A DNA stretch of 27,233 nucleotides from Silvimonas sp. JCM 19000. Lineage in GTDB: Bacteria; Pseudomonadota; Gammaproteobacteria; Burkholderiales; Chitinibacteraceae. Shown one piece after another: positions 1 through 9,569 of this stretch. Both the position numbers and the translations under genes were made by a program. Location of the stretch: positions 1 through 27,233 of the forward strand of contig BBFD01000016.1 in assembly GCA_001313065.1 (NCBI GenBank). The letters are read 5' to 3'. Each line of letters opens with the position of its first letter. Within the stretch, counting starts at the first letter, position 1. Below the pieces are notes generated by a model, which saw only the letters and a program-made list of their open reading frames with translations, was not told the origin of the DNA and did no database searches.

Positions 1-25
1 CGCCAATAACGACGTGGCACGCTGA
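1..25 (+). CDS. Possible C-terminal tail of the upstream gene (fliS?)
   Basis: Reading from base 2 gives A-N-N-D-V-A-R and a TGA at 23-25, four bases before the fliT start. FliS, a flagellin chaperone, usually precedes fliT and often has an A/N-N-D stretch near its C-terminus. Only seven codons are visible, so the identity rests on position alone. Confidence 0.3.
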
Positions 26-28
26 GTT

Positions 29-353
29 ATGGCCGTGCCTGATCAAGGCAACGCCAAATACCAACAACTGTCGTCGACATGCCTGGCCATGATGCAGTGG
101 GCGGCTAAAGAAAACTGGGAGGCTTTCTTGATGGAAGCCGAGCAGTACGTGAGCTTGAGCGCCGAACTGCACGACATCAACTGGCAGAGCATGCCGGTGG
201 CCGAACGCGATGTGCTGGCCGAAACGCTGCGTAAAACCCAGGCGCAGATCGATAGTTTGTTGCCGCATGCCGAAGCACGGCGGACAGAGCTTGTCGGCAC
301 GCTGAGAAATTTGCAAAATAGCGCAAAAAATGCGTCGTGCTTACGGCCCATGA
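29..353 (+). CDS. fliT: FliT-like flagellar export chaperone (one artefactual frameshift)
   Basis: This is a small helical protein of about 108 residues with the pattern of FliT, the cytoplasmic chaperone that binds the filament cap FliD and regulates flagellar export. The N-terminal helix (KYQQLSSTCLAMMQWAAKEN) is followed by WEAFLMEAEQYV, the usual 'W-x-x-x-x-x-x-E' region, and then a long amphipathic helix. As written the frame runs on to 601 with a low-complexity His/Ala/Pro tail. Removing one A from the A6 run at 325-330 gives an ending AKMRRAYGP and a TGA at 351-353, a credible FliT end. The start at 29 lies just after a stop at 25, consistent with translational coupling. It heads a row of flagellar genes. 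FliT is poorly conserved in sequence, so the call leans on context. Confidence 0.6.
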
Positions 354-416
354 TAGCTAACCAGCTCAGAGCCGCTCACGCCGCACCGCATCCACCCCAT
401 GCGTTGAGAGGCGCGA

Positions 417-833
417 GTGAACGGCATCCTCATTACCTGGCCGCAACTGCTGTATCTGGGACTCGTGCTCATCCTGTTTTATGTGGCCGAGTTGCTGCTG
501 TTTTTTGCGCCGCGCCAACGCGCCCGGATCAGCTTCGCGCCAACTCATCCTCCAGCTGGAAACCGCCCAGGCCGATATCCATGCTTGCGCCAGGAACTTG
601 AACTACTCAAGGTGCGCCTGGCCGCCGCGCAAGCCCAGCAAAGCTATTTACTACCGCAACCCGAGAAAGTGCCGTCTGGCGGCGCCGAAGCCAATGCCGA
701 GACGCCGTACGCGCACGCCATCCGCATGGCACGCCAGGGCGCTGACGCCGCTGCCGTGGCGGAGGAATGCGGCATTTCACGCGGGGAGGCCGATCTGATC
801 GTGGCGCTGTACCGCACCGAAGGTCACCGGTAA
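417..833 (+). CDS. DUF2802 family protein, membrane-anchored, flagellar neighbourhood (two compensating frameshifts)
   Basis: The protein has an N-terminal membrane segment (about residues 5-27, LLYLGLVLILFYVAELLL), a coiled-coil middle, and a C-terminal helix-turn-helix-like motif (AAAVAEECGISRGEADLIVA) typical of DUF2802. The family is usually found beside flagellar or chemotaxis genes, and its function is not established. The start is GTG at 417. The printed frame between about 507 and 594 is wrong. Removing one T from T6 at 501-506 and restoring one base near 592 replaces a Pro/Arg-rich stretch with a regular coiled coil (LILQLETAQADIHALRQELE). The two errors cancel, so the ORF looks intact although some 30 residues are mistranslated. 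Confidence 0.75.
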   Translation: MNGILITWPQLLYLGLVLILFYVAELLLFFAPRQRARISFAPTHPPAGNRPGRYPCLRQELELLKVRLAAAQAQQSYLLPQPEKVPSGGAEANAETPYAHAIRMARQGADAAAVAEECGISRGEADLIVALYRTEGHR

Positions 834-845
834 GGCGCGGGCGGT

Positions 846-1994
846 ATGGTCTCGCAGAGTGGCCTGGGCGCGCTGATCAACCTGTACTCGGGCACGAGTA
901 GCAGCGTTAACGAAGTCGCCAGTGCCCGATCGAAGAAGCGCTGTTTGGCCTGGGCCAGCAAGTGCAGGGCACGGTGGCTGCCCAGCTGGGTAATGGCCGT
1001 TATGCCGTGCTGGTCAGCAATCAGTTGCTCGACCTCAACTTGCCGCAAGACACCCAGACCGGCGACAAACTCGATATGACCGTGATGGCGAAAGACCCAC
1101 GGCTCACCTTTGCGCTGAACAGCCAGACCACCGGGCAGCCCACGCAAACCACCACGACGGCTGCCAATCCGCGCGCAAGCGGCGAGGCCCAACTGAGTGG
1201 CGCCAGCCGTTATCTGAACGATTTGCTCACCAGTGGTGACCCGGCGGCCAAATCGGCCAAGGCCACAGGTTTGACCCAATCGGAGCCCTTGTTCAACGGT
1301 ACGCCCGATACCAGCAAACTGGCCGAGAAGCTGGGCCAGGCGCTGGGCCAGAGTGGTTTGTTCTACGAATCGCATCAGGCGGAATGGGCCACCGGCCAAC
1401 GTACCCTGCAATCCTTGCAGCAAGAACCCCAAGCCACGCTGAGCAAAACCAGCGAAGCCAACGCCAATAGCGCCAAGCTGAGGTGAATAGTCAGACGCTC
1501 AAACTGGCCGCTGATAGCAGCAGCCTGACCCAAGCCAGCGCCACGCCCGCCAGCAACACGACCCACGCGGTGGATCCGCAAAGCCTGTTGCGCAATCTGG
1601 TGCAACAGCAGCTCGACGTCATCGACCAACGCCCGATTATCTGGCAAGGCCAGGCGTGGCCGGGCCAGCCCATGCAATGGCAGCTGCAGGCCGAAAACGA
1701 GCGCGAAGGGGGCGGCATCCGCGAAACCGAGGCGCAACGCTGGAACACCACGTTATCGCTTGATTTGCCGAATCTGGCAAAGTCTCGATTAATGCTTCGT
1801 TATCGCAAGGGCAATTCAGCCTGCAATTCCACGCCGCCAATCAAGAAACCGCGGCTGCACTCAAACAAGCGCAACCGCAGTTGTTCCAGCAGTTTTACGA
1901 TGCCGGATTATTGCTGGGCAATACCCGCTTTGATGACGCGCTAAAAGACGCGCAGTCCGACACTTCAGGGCCCGATGCAACGCAAACCTCCTAA
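846..1994 (+). CDS. fliK: FliK, flagellar hook-length control protein (several frameshifts)
   Basis: FliK is the exported molecular ruler that measures hook length and triggers the substrate switch at FlhB. The reassembled product is about 383 residues. Its N-terminal part includes QGTVAAQLGNGRYAVLV, then a Thr/Gln/Ala-rich low-complexity linker (about residues 95-215), then a C-terminal Flg_hook domain (WNTTLSLDLPNLAK, SQGQFSLQFHAANQETAAAL, FQQFYDAGLLLGNTRFDD). The ATG at 846 begins MVSQSGLGALINLYS. Frame changes are needed near 931 (one base missing), 1482 (one missing) and 1772 (one A missing). None lies in a long A/T run. The stop TAA at 1992-1994 lies inside the start region of the next gene, and the overlap couples the two export-switching proteins. 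Confidence 0.8.
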
Positions 1995-2306
1995 TCGGCA
2001 CGGCGCTTTACAGAACGCAGTGGCACTCGCTTATAACGAGGCCAGCGGTGCGCCGCGCGTGGTGGCAAAAGGCCGCGGTATTCTGGCTGAAACCATTATT
2101 GAAAAAAGCCAGAGAGGCGGGCGTATTTGTGCACGAATCGCCTGAACTGGTTTCGATGTTGATGCAGGTTGATCTGGATCAGCGGATTCCGGCGCAGTTA
2201 TATCGCGCCGTGGCTGAATTGCTGGCATTTGTGTATCTGGTGGAAAAGGGCGTCGATGCGCCGACGCCCAAATTAAGCCTGCCGGAAATGCCGGAAGAAA
2301 AAATAA
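1975..2306 (+). CDS. Standalone FlhB/EscU C-terminal-like export-switch protein
   Basis: This soluble protein of about 110 residues matches only the cytoplasmic C-terminal domain of FlhB/YscU/HrcU export-apparatus switch proteins: AVALAYNEASGAPRVVAKGR, the IIEKAREAGVFVHESPELV segment and IPAQLYRAVAELLAFVYLVE. There are no membrane helices. The NPTH autocleavage motif of full FlhB is absent; the protein starts just after where it would lie. ATG at 1975 overlaps the end of fliK by 20 bases in another frame. Two A6 runs (2102-2107, 2298-2303) each carry one extra A. Correcting the first restores EKAREAG, and correcting the second brings a TAA into frame at 2304-2306 after PEMPEEK. As printed, the ORF instead runs on to 2836 through the opposite-strand transporter. 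Short FlhB-like proteins are known next to fliK, and a role in substrate switching is an inference. Confidence 0.8.
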
Positions 2307-2311
2307 GCGCT

Positions 2312-3673
2312 TTAAATTACTTTCATGCCGCGCAAAAGCACAATCACAATCAGAATGGGCGAAACAAAGCGCACTACAAAGAAAATCGCTTTAACCAGCA
2401 CCAGGTTGTTGAGCGTGCCTTGATTGGTCAATTGCGTCTGCACCCAGCGCGGCCCGATCACCCAGCCCACAAACAGGCAAATCAGCAAACCCCCCACCGG
2501 CAACAACACATTCGAGCTGACAAAGTCATACAAGCCAAACGCCGACAGCCCGAACAAGGTCGTGTGCGCCAGCACGCCTTGCGACAAAGCCGCCGGCACG
2601 CCCAATGCCGCAATCAGCAAGACGCTGCTCAAAGTGGCTTTACGACGACTCCATTGCAAGCGCTCGGTGATCATGGCGACCGGCACTTCCAGGATCGACA
2701 GAATCGCCCCCATCGAAGCAATTGCCGTCAGCACAAAAAAAACAGAATGGTAAAGACGGCGCCGCCGGGCAAACTGGCGAATACCGAGGGAATGGTCAGA
2801 AACACCAGGCCGGGGCCATCCGTAGGCTGGAAATGAAAAGTAAATACCGCCGGAAAAAAAATCGCCATGCCGGCCAGCAAAGAAATACTTAAATCCGCCA
2901 GCATGACGCGGCCAGCCGTGGCCGGAATATTCTGGTTATCGCGGAAATAGCTGCCATAAGTAAGCATGGTGCCCATGCCCACCGACAGTTTAAAAAAAAG
3001 GCCAGGCCCACTGCCGTTAAAATCACCGCCGGGGTAATGCGGGAAAAAAATCCGGCGCAAACAAAAAAAATGCAAACCCGCAGCCGCACCCGGCAGCGTC
3101 AAACTGCGTACGCAGAGCAACAGCAACAACACAAACAACACCGGCATCAGTTTTTTTTGGTGACCGCCTCAATGCCTTTGGAAACGCCCAGCATGATAAT
3201 GCCGCCGGCCAAAGCCAATACCAGCCATTGCCAGAATAAAGCCGAGCCCGGTGCGCTAATGGTCTGAGCGAATTGCGCTTGTGCCGCTGCCGCATCGCCA
3301 TGAATCAAGGAACGCTGATGGCCTTGGCGATATAGCAAATACCCAGCCCGCCACTTCGGTGTAAAAAACCGAGAATTAAAACCGCTGCCAGCAAGCCCAT
3401 ATAGCCAATGATTTGCCAGAACGGCTGCGTGGGCCGCAAACGCTCAAAGGCGGTCACCGCATTGGCGCGCGTGGCACGGCCGAGCATGGTTTCGGCAATC
3501 ATCACCGGCAGGCCCAACAACAAAGTCGCCAGCAAATAAACCAGCAGAAAGCCAGCGCCACCATTGGTGCCGGTCAGATAAGGAAATTTCCAGATATTGC
3601 CCAGCCCCACCGCCGAGCCCAGCGTCGCGACCAGCACGCCAAATGTTGAAGTAAAACCGTCGCGTTGAGTCAT
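2312..3673 (-). CDS. Sodium-dependent transporter, NSS (SNF) family, with many frameshifts
   Basis: An inner-membrane Na+-coupled symporter of the neurotransmitter:sodium symporter family, probably for an amino acid (family knowledge; substrate not readable). About 450 residues, normal for bacterial NSS. The N-terminus carries the hallmark FGVLVATLGSAVGLGNIWKF and GGAGFLLVYLLATLLLGLP. Further on are TLPGAAAG, PDFSRITPAVILTAVG, KLSVGMGTMLTYGSYF and AAxASMGAILSILEVPVAM, the unwound helix and Na+-site regions. The frame breaks at nearly every A run on this strand: 2735-2742, 2992-2999, 3044-3050, 3063-3070, 3151-3158 and 3363-3368, plus one missing base near 3340. In most cases trimming one or two bases restores a family motif. 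The start at 3673 (MTQRDGF) fits the family better than the in-frame ATG at 3733. The gene is convergent with the export-switch gene, about 5 bases apart. Confidence 0.9.
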
Positions 3674-3982
3674 ATCGTCTTGCCAGCCCGGACGGCCAGC
3701 CCTTGCAAGGATGTGTTGGATTGCACGCTCCATCCTGGCCTGCCCGCAGCGCTGTGCTCAACCTTTTGGGCTGGACGGCAGCGCGGCAAACCGATGGCAC
3801 CTACCGCAAACGTGATAAGCCGCGGAGGCGCGATGATAAAGGGGATCACAGTGGCTGACTGTTGGGAATATCTACACCATGCAGCCTTGATCCAATCGGT
3901 GGCGGGTGGCCATTGAATGAGGTTGCCGGAACGATTAATCTGCCAGCGCCTGCATTGGGCAAAAAACCGGATGGTCCTCACC
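3674..3982. other. Gene-poor stretch upstream of the transporter
   Basis: This divergent interval between the transporter start and the small plus-strand ORF should hold the transporter promoter. The ORFs that cross it on either strand have no recognisable family features. I see no clear promoter, terminator, RNA or repeat. An A6 run at 3961-3966 may be another lengthened homopolymer, so a reading frame extending the next ORF upstream cannot be excluded. Confidence 0.5.
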
Positions 3983-4348
3983 ATGGCGAGCGCGTATTCA
4001 GGCGTGGAAGTCATACGCTATTTATCGGGTCGTAACAGTCTGCTAGATGCGGCACTGACCAGCATGTGCTGGAAAGACGCGGATAGCGGAATGTTTATTG
4101 AACTGGTGTTCAAGGCAAGAGCGGGCGCTGATTACGCCATCGCGCGCCTGCGTTTTGACCAAGTGGCCGAAGCGGGCTTTTATCATTCGGATCAACATAT
4201 ATACGGCACTGTTGAGCATCTCAGATTAATTCGCGCTGAATCCGGCGAATTCTATTTATCGCTGGATCCAGATCCTGCCTGTAGTGGTATCTCTCGCAAC
4301 GATCAGGATTTTGTGCGTGCAGGCCAGATCCGGCTGGTACTGGAATAG
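3983..4348 (+). CDS. Unrecognised small protein (about 121 residues)
   Basis: I do not recognise a family. The ORF from ATG 3983 begins MASAYSGVEVIRYLSGRNSL and has a balanced, soluble composition with alternating hydrophobic residues suggesting a beta-rich fold (MFIELVFKA, YAIARLRFDQVAEAGFYHS, GEFYLSLDPDP). No signal peptide or membrane segment is visible. Amino-acid use and third-position GC look like those of real genes nearby. An upstream in-frame ATG at 3917 would add 22 residues, but that part crosses the doubtful A6 run at 3961-3966. The ribosome-binding site is weak for either start. The gene stands alone between the transporter and the GH3 promoter region. It could be a lineage-specific or laterally acquired gene, or one whose true ends are hidden by indels. 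Confidence 0.5.
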   Translation: MASAYSGVEVIRYLSGRNSLLDAALTSMCWKDADSGMFIELVFKARAGADYAIARLRFDQVAEAGFYHSDQHIYGTVEHLRLIRAESGEFYLSLDPDPACSGISRNDQDFVRAGQIRLVLE

Positions 4349-4581
4349 CGGAGCGGCGCCAGTATTCTGGATTGCCACTCGCTGGCGCTTTTCGCCAACA
4401 GAAAGATACGCGCACAGCCGCCTTGAGCCCGCCACCATATCTGCCGCGCGCTGATGGACCGTTCGCCGCGACGCCCCTCAGGTTATCCCCTTACCCCGTT
4501 CACGCCCGCAGCAGCACGCCATGCCAAAACCCGCAACGGCGTGCAAAGTGTAGTTTTAAAACCGCGACTACCATTCTTGTT

Positions 4582-4613
4582 CCGATAACACCCGTTACCG
4601 ATACATATATCGG
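4582..4613 (+). promoter_or_regulatory. Candidate operator cluster before the GH3 gene
   Basis: Two overlapping dyads are visible. The first, CGATAAC-ACCC-GTTACCG (4583-4600), is an inverted repeat with one mismatch. The second, CCGATA-CATA-TATCGG (4598-4613), is perfect in its 6-base arms. CCGATA also occurs as a direct repeat at 4582 and 4598. They lie 25-56 bases before the start codon, where a repressor could block a promoter (a weak -35 TTGTTC at 4577-4582). Sugar-responsive control of a glycosidase gene is an inference. Confidence 0.35.
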
Positions 4614-4627
4614 CCCTCGGGATACAT

Positions 4628-4632
4628 GGAGG
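4628..4632 (+). promoter_or_regulatory. Ribosome-binding site GGAGG that sets the GH3 start
   Basis: GGAGG lies 5 bases before ATG 4638 and overlaps the alternative in-frame ATG at 4626. This makes 4638 the start and gives a protein beginning MTTRTPW, a normal lipoprotein signal. Confidence 0.7.
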
Positions 4633-4637
4633 CAAGT

Positions 4638-6932
4638 ATGACGACTCGCACACCCTGGATATTGACCACGCTCTGCGCTGCGCTGCTGGCCGCGTGCGGT
4701 AGTGGTAATGATGGAACTACAACATCGACCGCCACCACCACGCCCGATCTGGACGCCATTGCTGATCAGCGCGCGGCCGCCCTGGTCGCCCAGATGACGC
4801 AGGATGAGAAGATTCAACTGGTTCACGGTGTGGGCACCCAGACCGGCCCGCTGGGCGGCGCGGGTTATATACCAGGCATTCCGCGGCTGGGTATTCCGGA
4901 TTACTACATTGCTGATTCCGCCACCGGCGTCTATCAGACCTTGAATGGCTCGCCCGTGGTCAATGGCGCCACGGCCATGCTTCAACCATTGCCTTGGCCG
5001 CCAGTTGGGACACCCAACTGGCTTATGACTATGGCGCGCAAATCGGCAAGGAATTACGCACCATTGGCTTTACCGAAGGCCTGGGTGGTGGCGTCGATCT
5101 GGCGCGTGAATTGCGTAATGGCCGCACTTTTGAATACATGGGCGAAGATCCGGTATTAGCTGGTTACATGATCGCGGCGCGCACCACCGGCACGCAGGAT
5201 CAGAAAGTGGTGGCCACCATCAAGCATTACGCGGCCAATGATCAGGAAACCAATCGGTTTACCTCCAATTCCATCATCGACGAACGCACGCTACGTGAAT
5301 TGCATTTGTTGCCGTTTGAAATTGGCGTCAAGAACGGCCAGCCCGGCAATATCATGTGTTCGTACAATCTGCTGAATGGCACCAAAGCCTGCGAAAACAA
5401 ATATCTGCTGACTGATGTGCTCAAAACCGAGTGGGGCTTTAAAGGCAAGGTGCAATCGGACTGGTTTGAAGCGCTGACCGATACCGTACGCGGGGCAAAT
5501 GCCGGCCTGGATGAAGAAGAAGGCGGGTCCACAGACGACAGCACGGGCTTTTATGGGATCGCTACTTATTTCAATCAGAAGCTGAAAGCAGCGGTGCAAA
5601 ACGGCTCGGTGGCGCAATCGCGGCTGGACGATATGGTGCAGCGTAAATTACGTACCTTGATCCGCCTGGCATATTCGATAGCCCGGCCGCGCTGAATGGC
5701 ACGATAGATCAAGCCGCAGGTAATGCGGCGACGCAAGCGGCGGCAGAACAATCCATGGTTCTGCTTAAAAAAACGCAGCGCCGAGCAATTCCAGCGCAGC
5801 GGTATTGCCGCTGAATGCCAGTACCATCAGCAGCATTGTGGTGATTGGTGGTCATGCCGATGTGGGCGTATTGGCCGGCGGTGGCTCCGGATTAACCCCG
5901 CCGCGTGATGGCAATGCCGTCACTTGCTTGCAGCCTTCCGCCATGATTGGTGGCCAGGTTACCGCGTGCGCCACCTGGTACAAATCTTCGCCACTCAATG
6001 CCATCCAGGCAAAAGCGCCCAATGCGACGGTGACTTATCTGGATGGTTCGGATGCCACCGCTGCGGCCGCCGCTGCGGCCAATGCCGACGTGACCATACT
6101 GTTTGGCACGCAATGGGAAACCGAAGGCGGCGATTTGGCGTCCCTGGCGTTGCCCAGCAATGTGACCGACCCGGCCAATCAGGCCTATGACCAGAACGCT
6201 TTGATTGCCGCCGTCGCCGCCAGCGCCAAACGCAGTATTGTGGTGCTGGAAAGCGGTACTGCGGTCACCATGCCCTGGCTGAACAATGTCCATGCCGTGC
6301 TGGAAGCGTGGTACCCGGGAATGCAAGGCGGTCCGGCAATTGCCAATATATTGTTTGGCAGCACTAATCCGTCGGGCAAATTGCCGATTACTTTTCCGCA
6401 AGCGGACACCGATCAGCCCCAAAAGGCGATTTCCAGCACGGATTTGAACGTGACCTATAGCGAAGGTCTGCAAATGGGCTATCGCTGGTATGACGCGCAG
6501 AATATCCAGCCCTTGTTTCCGTTTGGCTATGGTTTGTCCTACACCACGTTTGCCTATTCGGGCTTGAGTACGTCCGTGGATAGCAGTGGCAATCTCACCG
6601 CCAGCTTTACCGTCAAGAACAGCGGCAATGTCGCTGGCGCCGAAGTGGCGCAACTATATAGCGCAATGCCGACCGCAGCCGGTGAACCACCGCGTCGATT
6701 GATTGGTTGGCAAAAAGTGCAATTGGCGGCAGGCGAAGCGAAAACCGTGACCGTCAACGTCAAGAACGAACGTCTGGCGGTGTGGGATATCAATCTGCAC
6801 CAATGGCGTATTCCACCAGGCGCTTACACCTTTTATGCGGCCGCCTCATCGCGGGATAGCAATGCATTGAGTAAAGCACTCACCCTGGAAGAAAAAAATC
6901 CTGCCCATCAGCAAATAACTGGACTTTGCTAA
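4638..6932 (+). CDS. Glycoside hydrolase family 3 beta-glucosidase-like lipoprotein (frameshifts)
   Basis: A secreted or outer-membrane-anchored GH3 enzyme, expected to release glucose or a related sugar from the non-reducing ends of beta-glucosides or oligosaccharides; the substrate is not readable. The signal peptide ends in a lipobox, LLAAC (about residues 15-19). The GH3 N-domain has GRTFEYMGEDP, KHYAANDQETNR and the nucleophile motif VQSDWFEA, with the Asp codon at 5459-5461. The GH3 C-domain (IVVIGGHADVGVLAGGGSG, TNPSGKLPITFP) and a Fn3-like domain (YGLSYTTFAYS, VKNSGNVAGAEVAQLY) follow. Total length of about 765 residues is normal. Frame breaks: one base missing near 4980 (restores PSTIALAASWD), one missing near 5669 (RLGIFDSPAAL), and two extra As in A7 at 5767-5773 (VLLKNAAP). 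A7 at 6892-6898 may also be lengthened; with one A fewer the protein would end at TAA 6916-6918 (EEKILPISK), so the last few residues are uncertain. Confidence 0.9.
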
Positions 6933-6972
6933 AACCGGCCCGTCCGTCTTATGGCGGCGGGCCGGTTTTTTT
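6931..6972 (+). terminator. Rho-independent terminator after GH3
   Basis: AAACCGGCCCG pairs with CGGGCCGGTTT around a 15-base loop, followed by a T7 run at 6966-6972. It begins at the GH3 stop codon and separates the GH3 gene from the AraC-type regulator. Confidence 0.85.
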
Positions 6973-7106
6973 AATGCAGTGGTGCAAGTGGCGACATAAG
7001 GCGTATGCCTGACCGGGCTGGTTTGCCAGCTGTGTTAGCGTGGTTTGGTGCAATGACTGCATGTTGCAATGCAGCGTTAGTGTTTGATTATGATGAGGTT
7101 TTGTTG

Positions 7107-8146
7107 ATGACGCCGTGGTCGAAAACCGTAACCAGCAAGCTGGCGTTATTAGGGCTGGAATCCGCAAAAGCCAGTGGCATGAGTGTGCGGGAATTTCAAC
7201 GCATTACCGGCATTGCCGAGGCCGAAGCGCGCGATGCGCAGGGGCGAATTCCGGCAGAAAAAACATATCGCGATGCTGAATTTGACGGAGCGTCTGGCGC
7301 CGCCAGAGCATCATCCGCATAGCATGAGCGAAATTCTATCCACCGCGCCATTCAGTACCGTCATTTGCGTGGTCGCCAATTCGCCAAGCTTGCAAGAGGC
7401 CTTTGCCAATTTCTTGAAATTGCGCGCTTTGATCGGCGATGTGGACGATGTATTGATTCGCGAGCAAAACGGATATTTTGAATTTGAATATATTCTGGAT
7501 GGGGGTAGCGAACGCACCGCCTATAGCGCTTTTGGCAATCTGATGTTGTTGGCGCGCCTGGCTCGGCAATATCTGGATGATCCGCATTTGCCGGTGTCGA
7601 TTGCGCTTGCCGGCTCGCCGTTTCCGGGCTGGCAGCGGGCGCAAGAACAAGAGCAATGTCGCTTGCGCTTCGGACAAGCGCGCAACTGGATGGCTTTGCA
7701 TTTGCCCACGGCAGGGCAGGCCTATGCGCAGCATAACCGCGTGGCCTATCAGGTGATTTATGGTCAGGCCACGGCGGAGGTCGAAGCCTTGCAGCAGCGC
7801 TATTCTTTTGCTGCCCGGGTGCAGGCGCTGGTGGATGAATTGGTCAACCCCATTGCAGTTTTTTTGCCGGCGACAACAGCTTGTTGGAAATGGTGTGCCA
7901 GCGGCTGCATACCTCGCGCTTTACCTTGCACCGTTTGCTGCAGAAAGAAGGCACCCATTTTCAGCGCATTACCGCACAAGTGCGCTTGAAAAAAAAGCCA
8001 AGCAAATGTTGTTGCAAGACCAGGCTTCAATTTCCAATGTCAGCGATATGCTCGGCTTTTCTTCGGTCTCGGCGTTTTCGCGATTCTTCTCCGGGCAAAG
8101 CGGATTAACGCCGTCGCGGTTTAAAGCGATGCATCGGACCGGTTAA
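7107..8146 (+). CDS. AraC-family transcriptional regulator (three frameshifts)
   Basis: A cytoplasmic regulator of about 345 residues. An N-terminal ligand-binding region, looking like the arabinose-operon-regulator type (about residues 1-225: KLALLGLESAKASGMSVREF, ALAGSPFPGWQRAQ), is followed by a C-terminal AraC double helix-turn-helix: LLEMVCQRLHTSRFTLHRLL, then VSDMLGFSSVSAFSRFFSGQ and GLTPSRFKAMH. The frame must be corrected at A6 7258-7263 (one A extra), T7 7859-7865 (two extra) and A8 7989-7996 (two extra, restoring LKKAKQMLL). The start at 7107 follows a GATGAGG element at 7092-7098; upstream ATGs lack one. The gene is separated from GH3 by a terminator, so control of GH3 is possible but not shown. 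Its last 4 bases overlap the end of the convergent MocR-type gene. Confidence 0.85.
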
Positions 8147-9548
8147 GCGGCTGTATCCGCTGGCGTCTCAGTGCACGCCAGCGCGGTGCTGAGCCATTGC
8201 CACAAAGCGCTGATCCGAATGTGCGACATTAAAACGCAGATACTGGCGGCTGATGCGGCCTGGCTAAACAGATTGCCGGGTGCCAGCGCAATATGTTGTT
8301 GCAATGCCATTTCACTGAGCGCTTGCGCATCCATGCCCGGCGGCAAGCGTGCCCAGATAAATAATCCTTCGCCCATGCCGTCGGCGATGGCAAAACCCAG
8401 TTGCCGCAGTTGTTTGCTCACCCGTTGTGCGGCGCTGAATAGCTGCGCCTGCACGCGATTGATATGCCGCGCATAATCGCCGTCGCTGAGCACGCGATAA
8501 ATGATTTGCTCTGTCATGGTGGACGTCATTGCGCCACTGGCCAGTTTTAATTGCGCCAGGCGTTGCGCCAATTGCGGCTGGGCCACCACGTAACTGCTGC
8601 GGATATTGGGCGACAAGGTTTTGGAAAAAACCGCTGATATAACTCACCTGCGCCAGCCCGCCCAAAGCCGCCAGCCGCGGAGTGGGGTGGGATTGCAGAT
8701 CGCAATACACGTCGTCTTCAATAATGTGCATATCGTATTGCCGCGCCAGCGCCACTAACTGGCTGGCCTGAGCCGGTGCGAGCGAGTGGCCGCATGGATT
8801 ATGCAACGCGCTATTGATCACATACACACGGGGGCGCTGCGTTCTGACCACGCGCTCCAGGGCGGGCATATCCAGCCCGTGCTCATTGCGCGCAATGCTG
8901 ACGATGTCCGCGCCATGTAGTTGTACATTGCTGCGCAAAGAAAAAAATAGCCGGGCTCGTCCAGCAATACTTTATCGCCAGGCTGTAATAACAAGCGCAA
9001 TAACAGATCTATGCTGGCGAGCGTGCCTGAGGTGGTCACAATTTGATCTTCAGTCGCATCCAGCCCCAAACGGGCAATTTTCTGCCGCAATGCGCTGCGC
9101 AAAGGCAGATAACCCTCGCCGCTATTACTTTCGGACGGTTTCAATATCGGCGAACGCACCGCCGCGCGCATAGCGCGCAATAAGGCCGCTTCCGGCAAGC
9201 CCTGCTCGGGCAGAAAGCCGCAACCTGCGCGCAAAAAGCCGTTTTCATTCAGCAAGGCCAGGCGCACAGCCAATAAGGGATCGGCAGGATTGCGCGCCGC
9301 GGCGCGCGGCATGGGATTAATCGGGCTGCGGGCAACGAAATGGCCTATGCCTTGCCGCGATTCGATCAGACCCTGCGCGCGCAAGCGGTCCAGCGCGTCA
9401 TTCAGGGTGGCGCGGCCGACCCCGAGCAATCCGCTTAATTGCCGCACCGAGGCAAGCGTGTTCCGGCCATCAATTGCTGTTGCTGGATCGCCGCCTGAAT
9501 CCGCTCCACGATTTGCGTCACTTTGGGGCTGTGCTCATGCAATGGCAT
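8143..9548 (-). CDS. MocR-type regulator: GntR winged helix fused to aminotransferase-like domain
   Basis: A PLP-binding transcription factor of about 467 residues, the normal MocR/PdxR length. The N-terminal GntR helix-turn-helix covers about residues 5-75 (KVTQIVERIQAAIQQQQLMA, SVRQLSGLLGVGRATLNDAL, GLIESRQGIGHFVA). The fold-type-I aminotransferase domain follows, with TTSGTLASIDLLLRLLLQPG, LLDEPGYFSL, HNPCGHSLA, IIEDDVYCDL and the PLP-lysine motif GGFSKTLSPNIR. Frame corrections: one base missing near 9452 (restores LPSVRQL), T7 on this strand at 8941-8947 (two extra) and T6 at 8625-8630 (one extra, restoring the PLP-lysine motif). The start at 9548 (MPLHEHSPKV) includes the full winged helix. 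It is divergent from the aminotransferase gene at 9697, the usual arrangement for a MocR regulator and its target. Confidence 0.88.
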
Positions 9549-9569
9549 AGCCAAAAAACACAGGATGCG

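Larger units (their letters stand above)
4349..4637. other. Upstream region of the GH3 gene, no gene seen
   Basis: 289 bases without a convincing ORF. The last 60 bases hold repeated CCGATA elements and the GH3 ribosome-binding site, listed separately. The rest shows no recognisable RNA gene or terminator. Confidence 0.5.

Noticed and set aside
2048..2836. 262-codon plus-strand ORF with a long His/Gln/Arg-rich tail
   Set aside because: Only the first part (to 2306) is the FlhB-like domain. The rest is antisense to the NSS transporter and arises from an extra A at 2298-2303 that hides the true stop.
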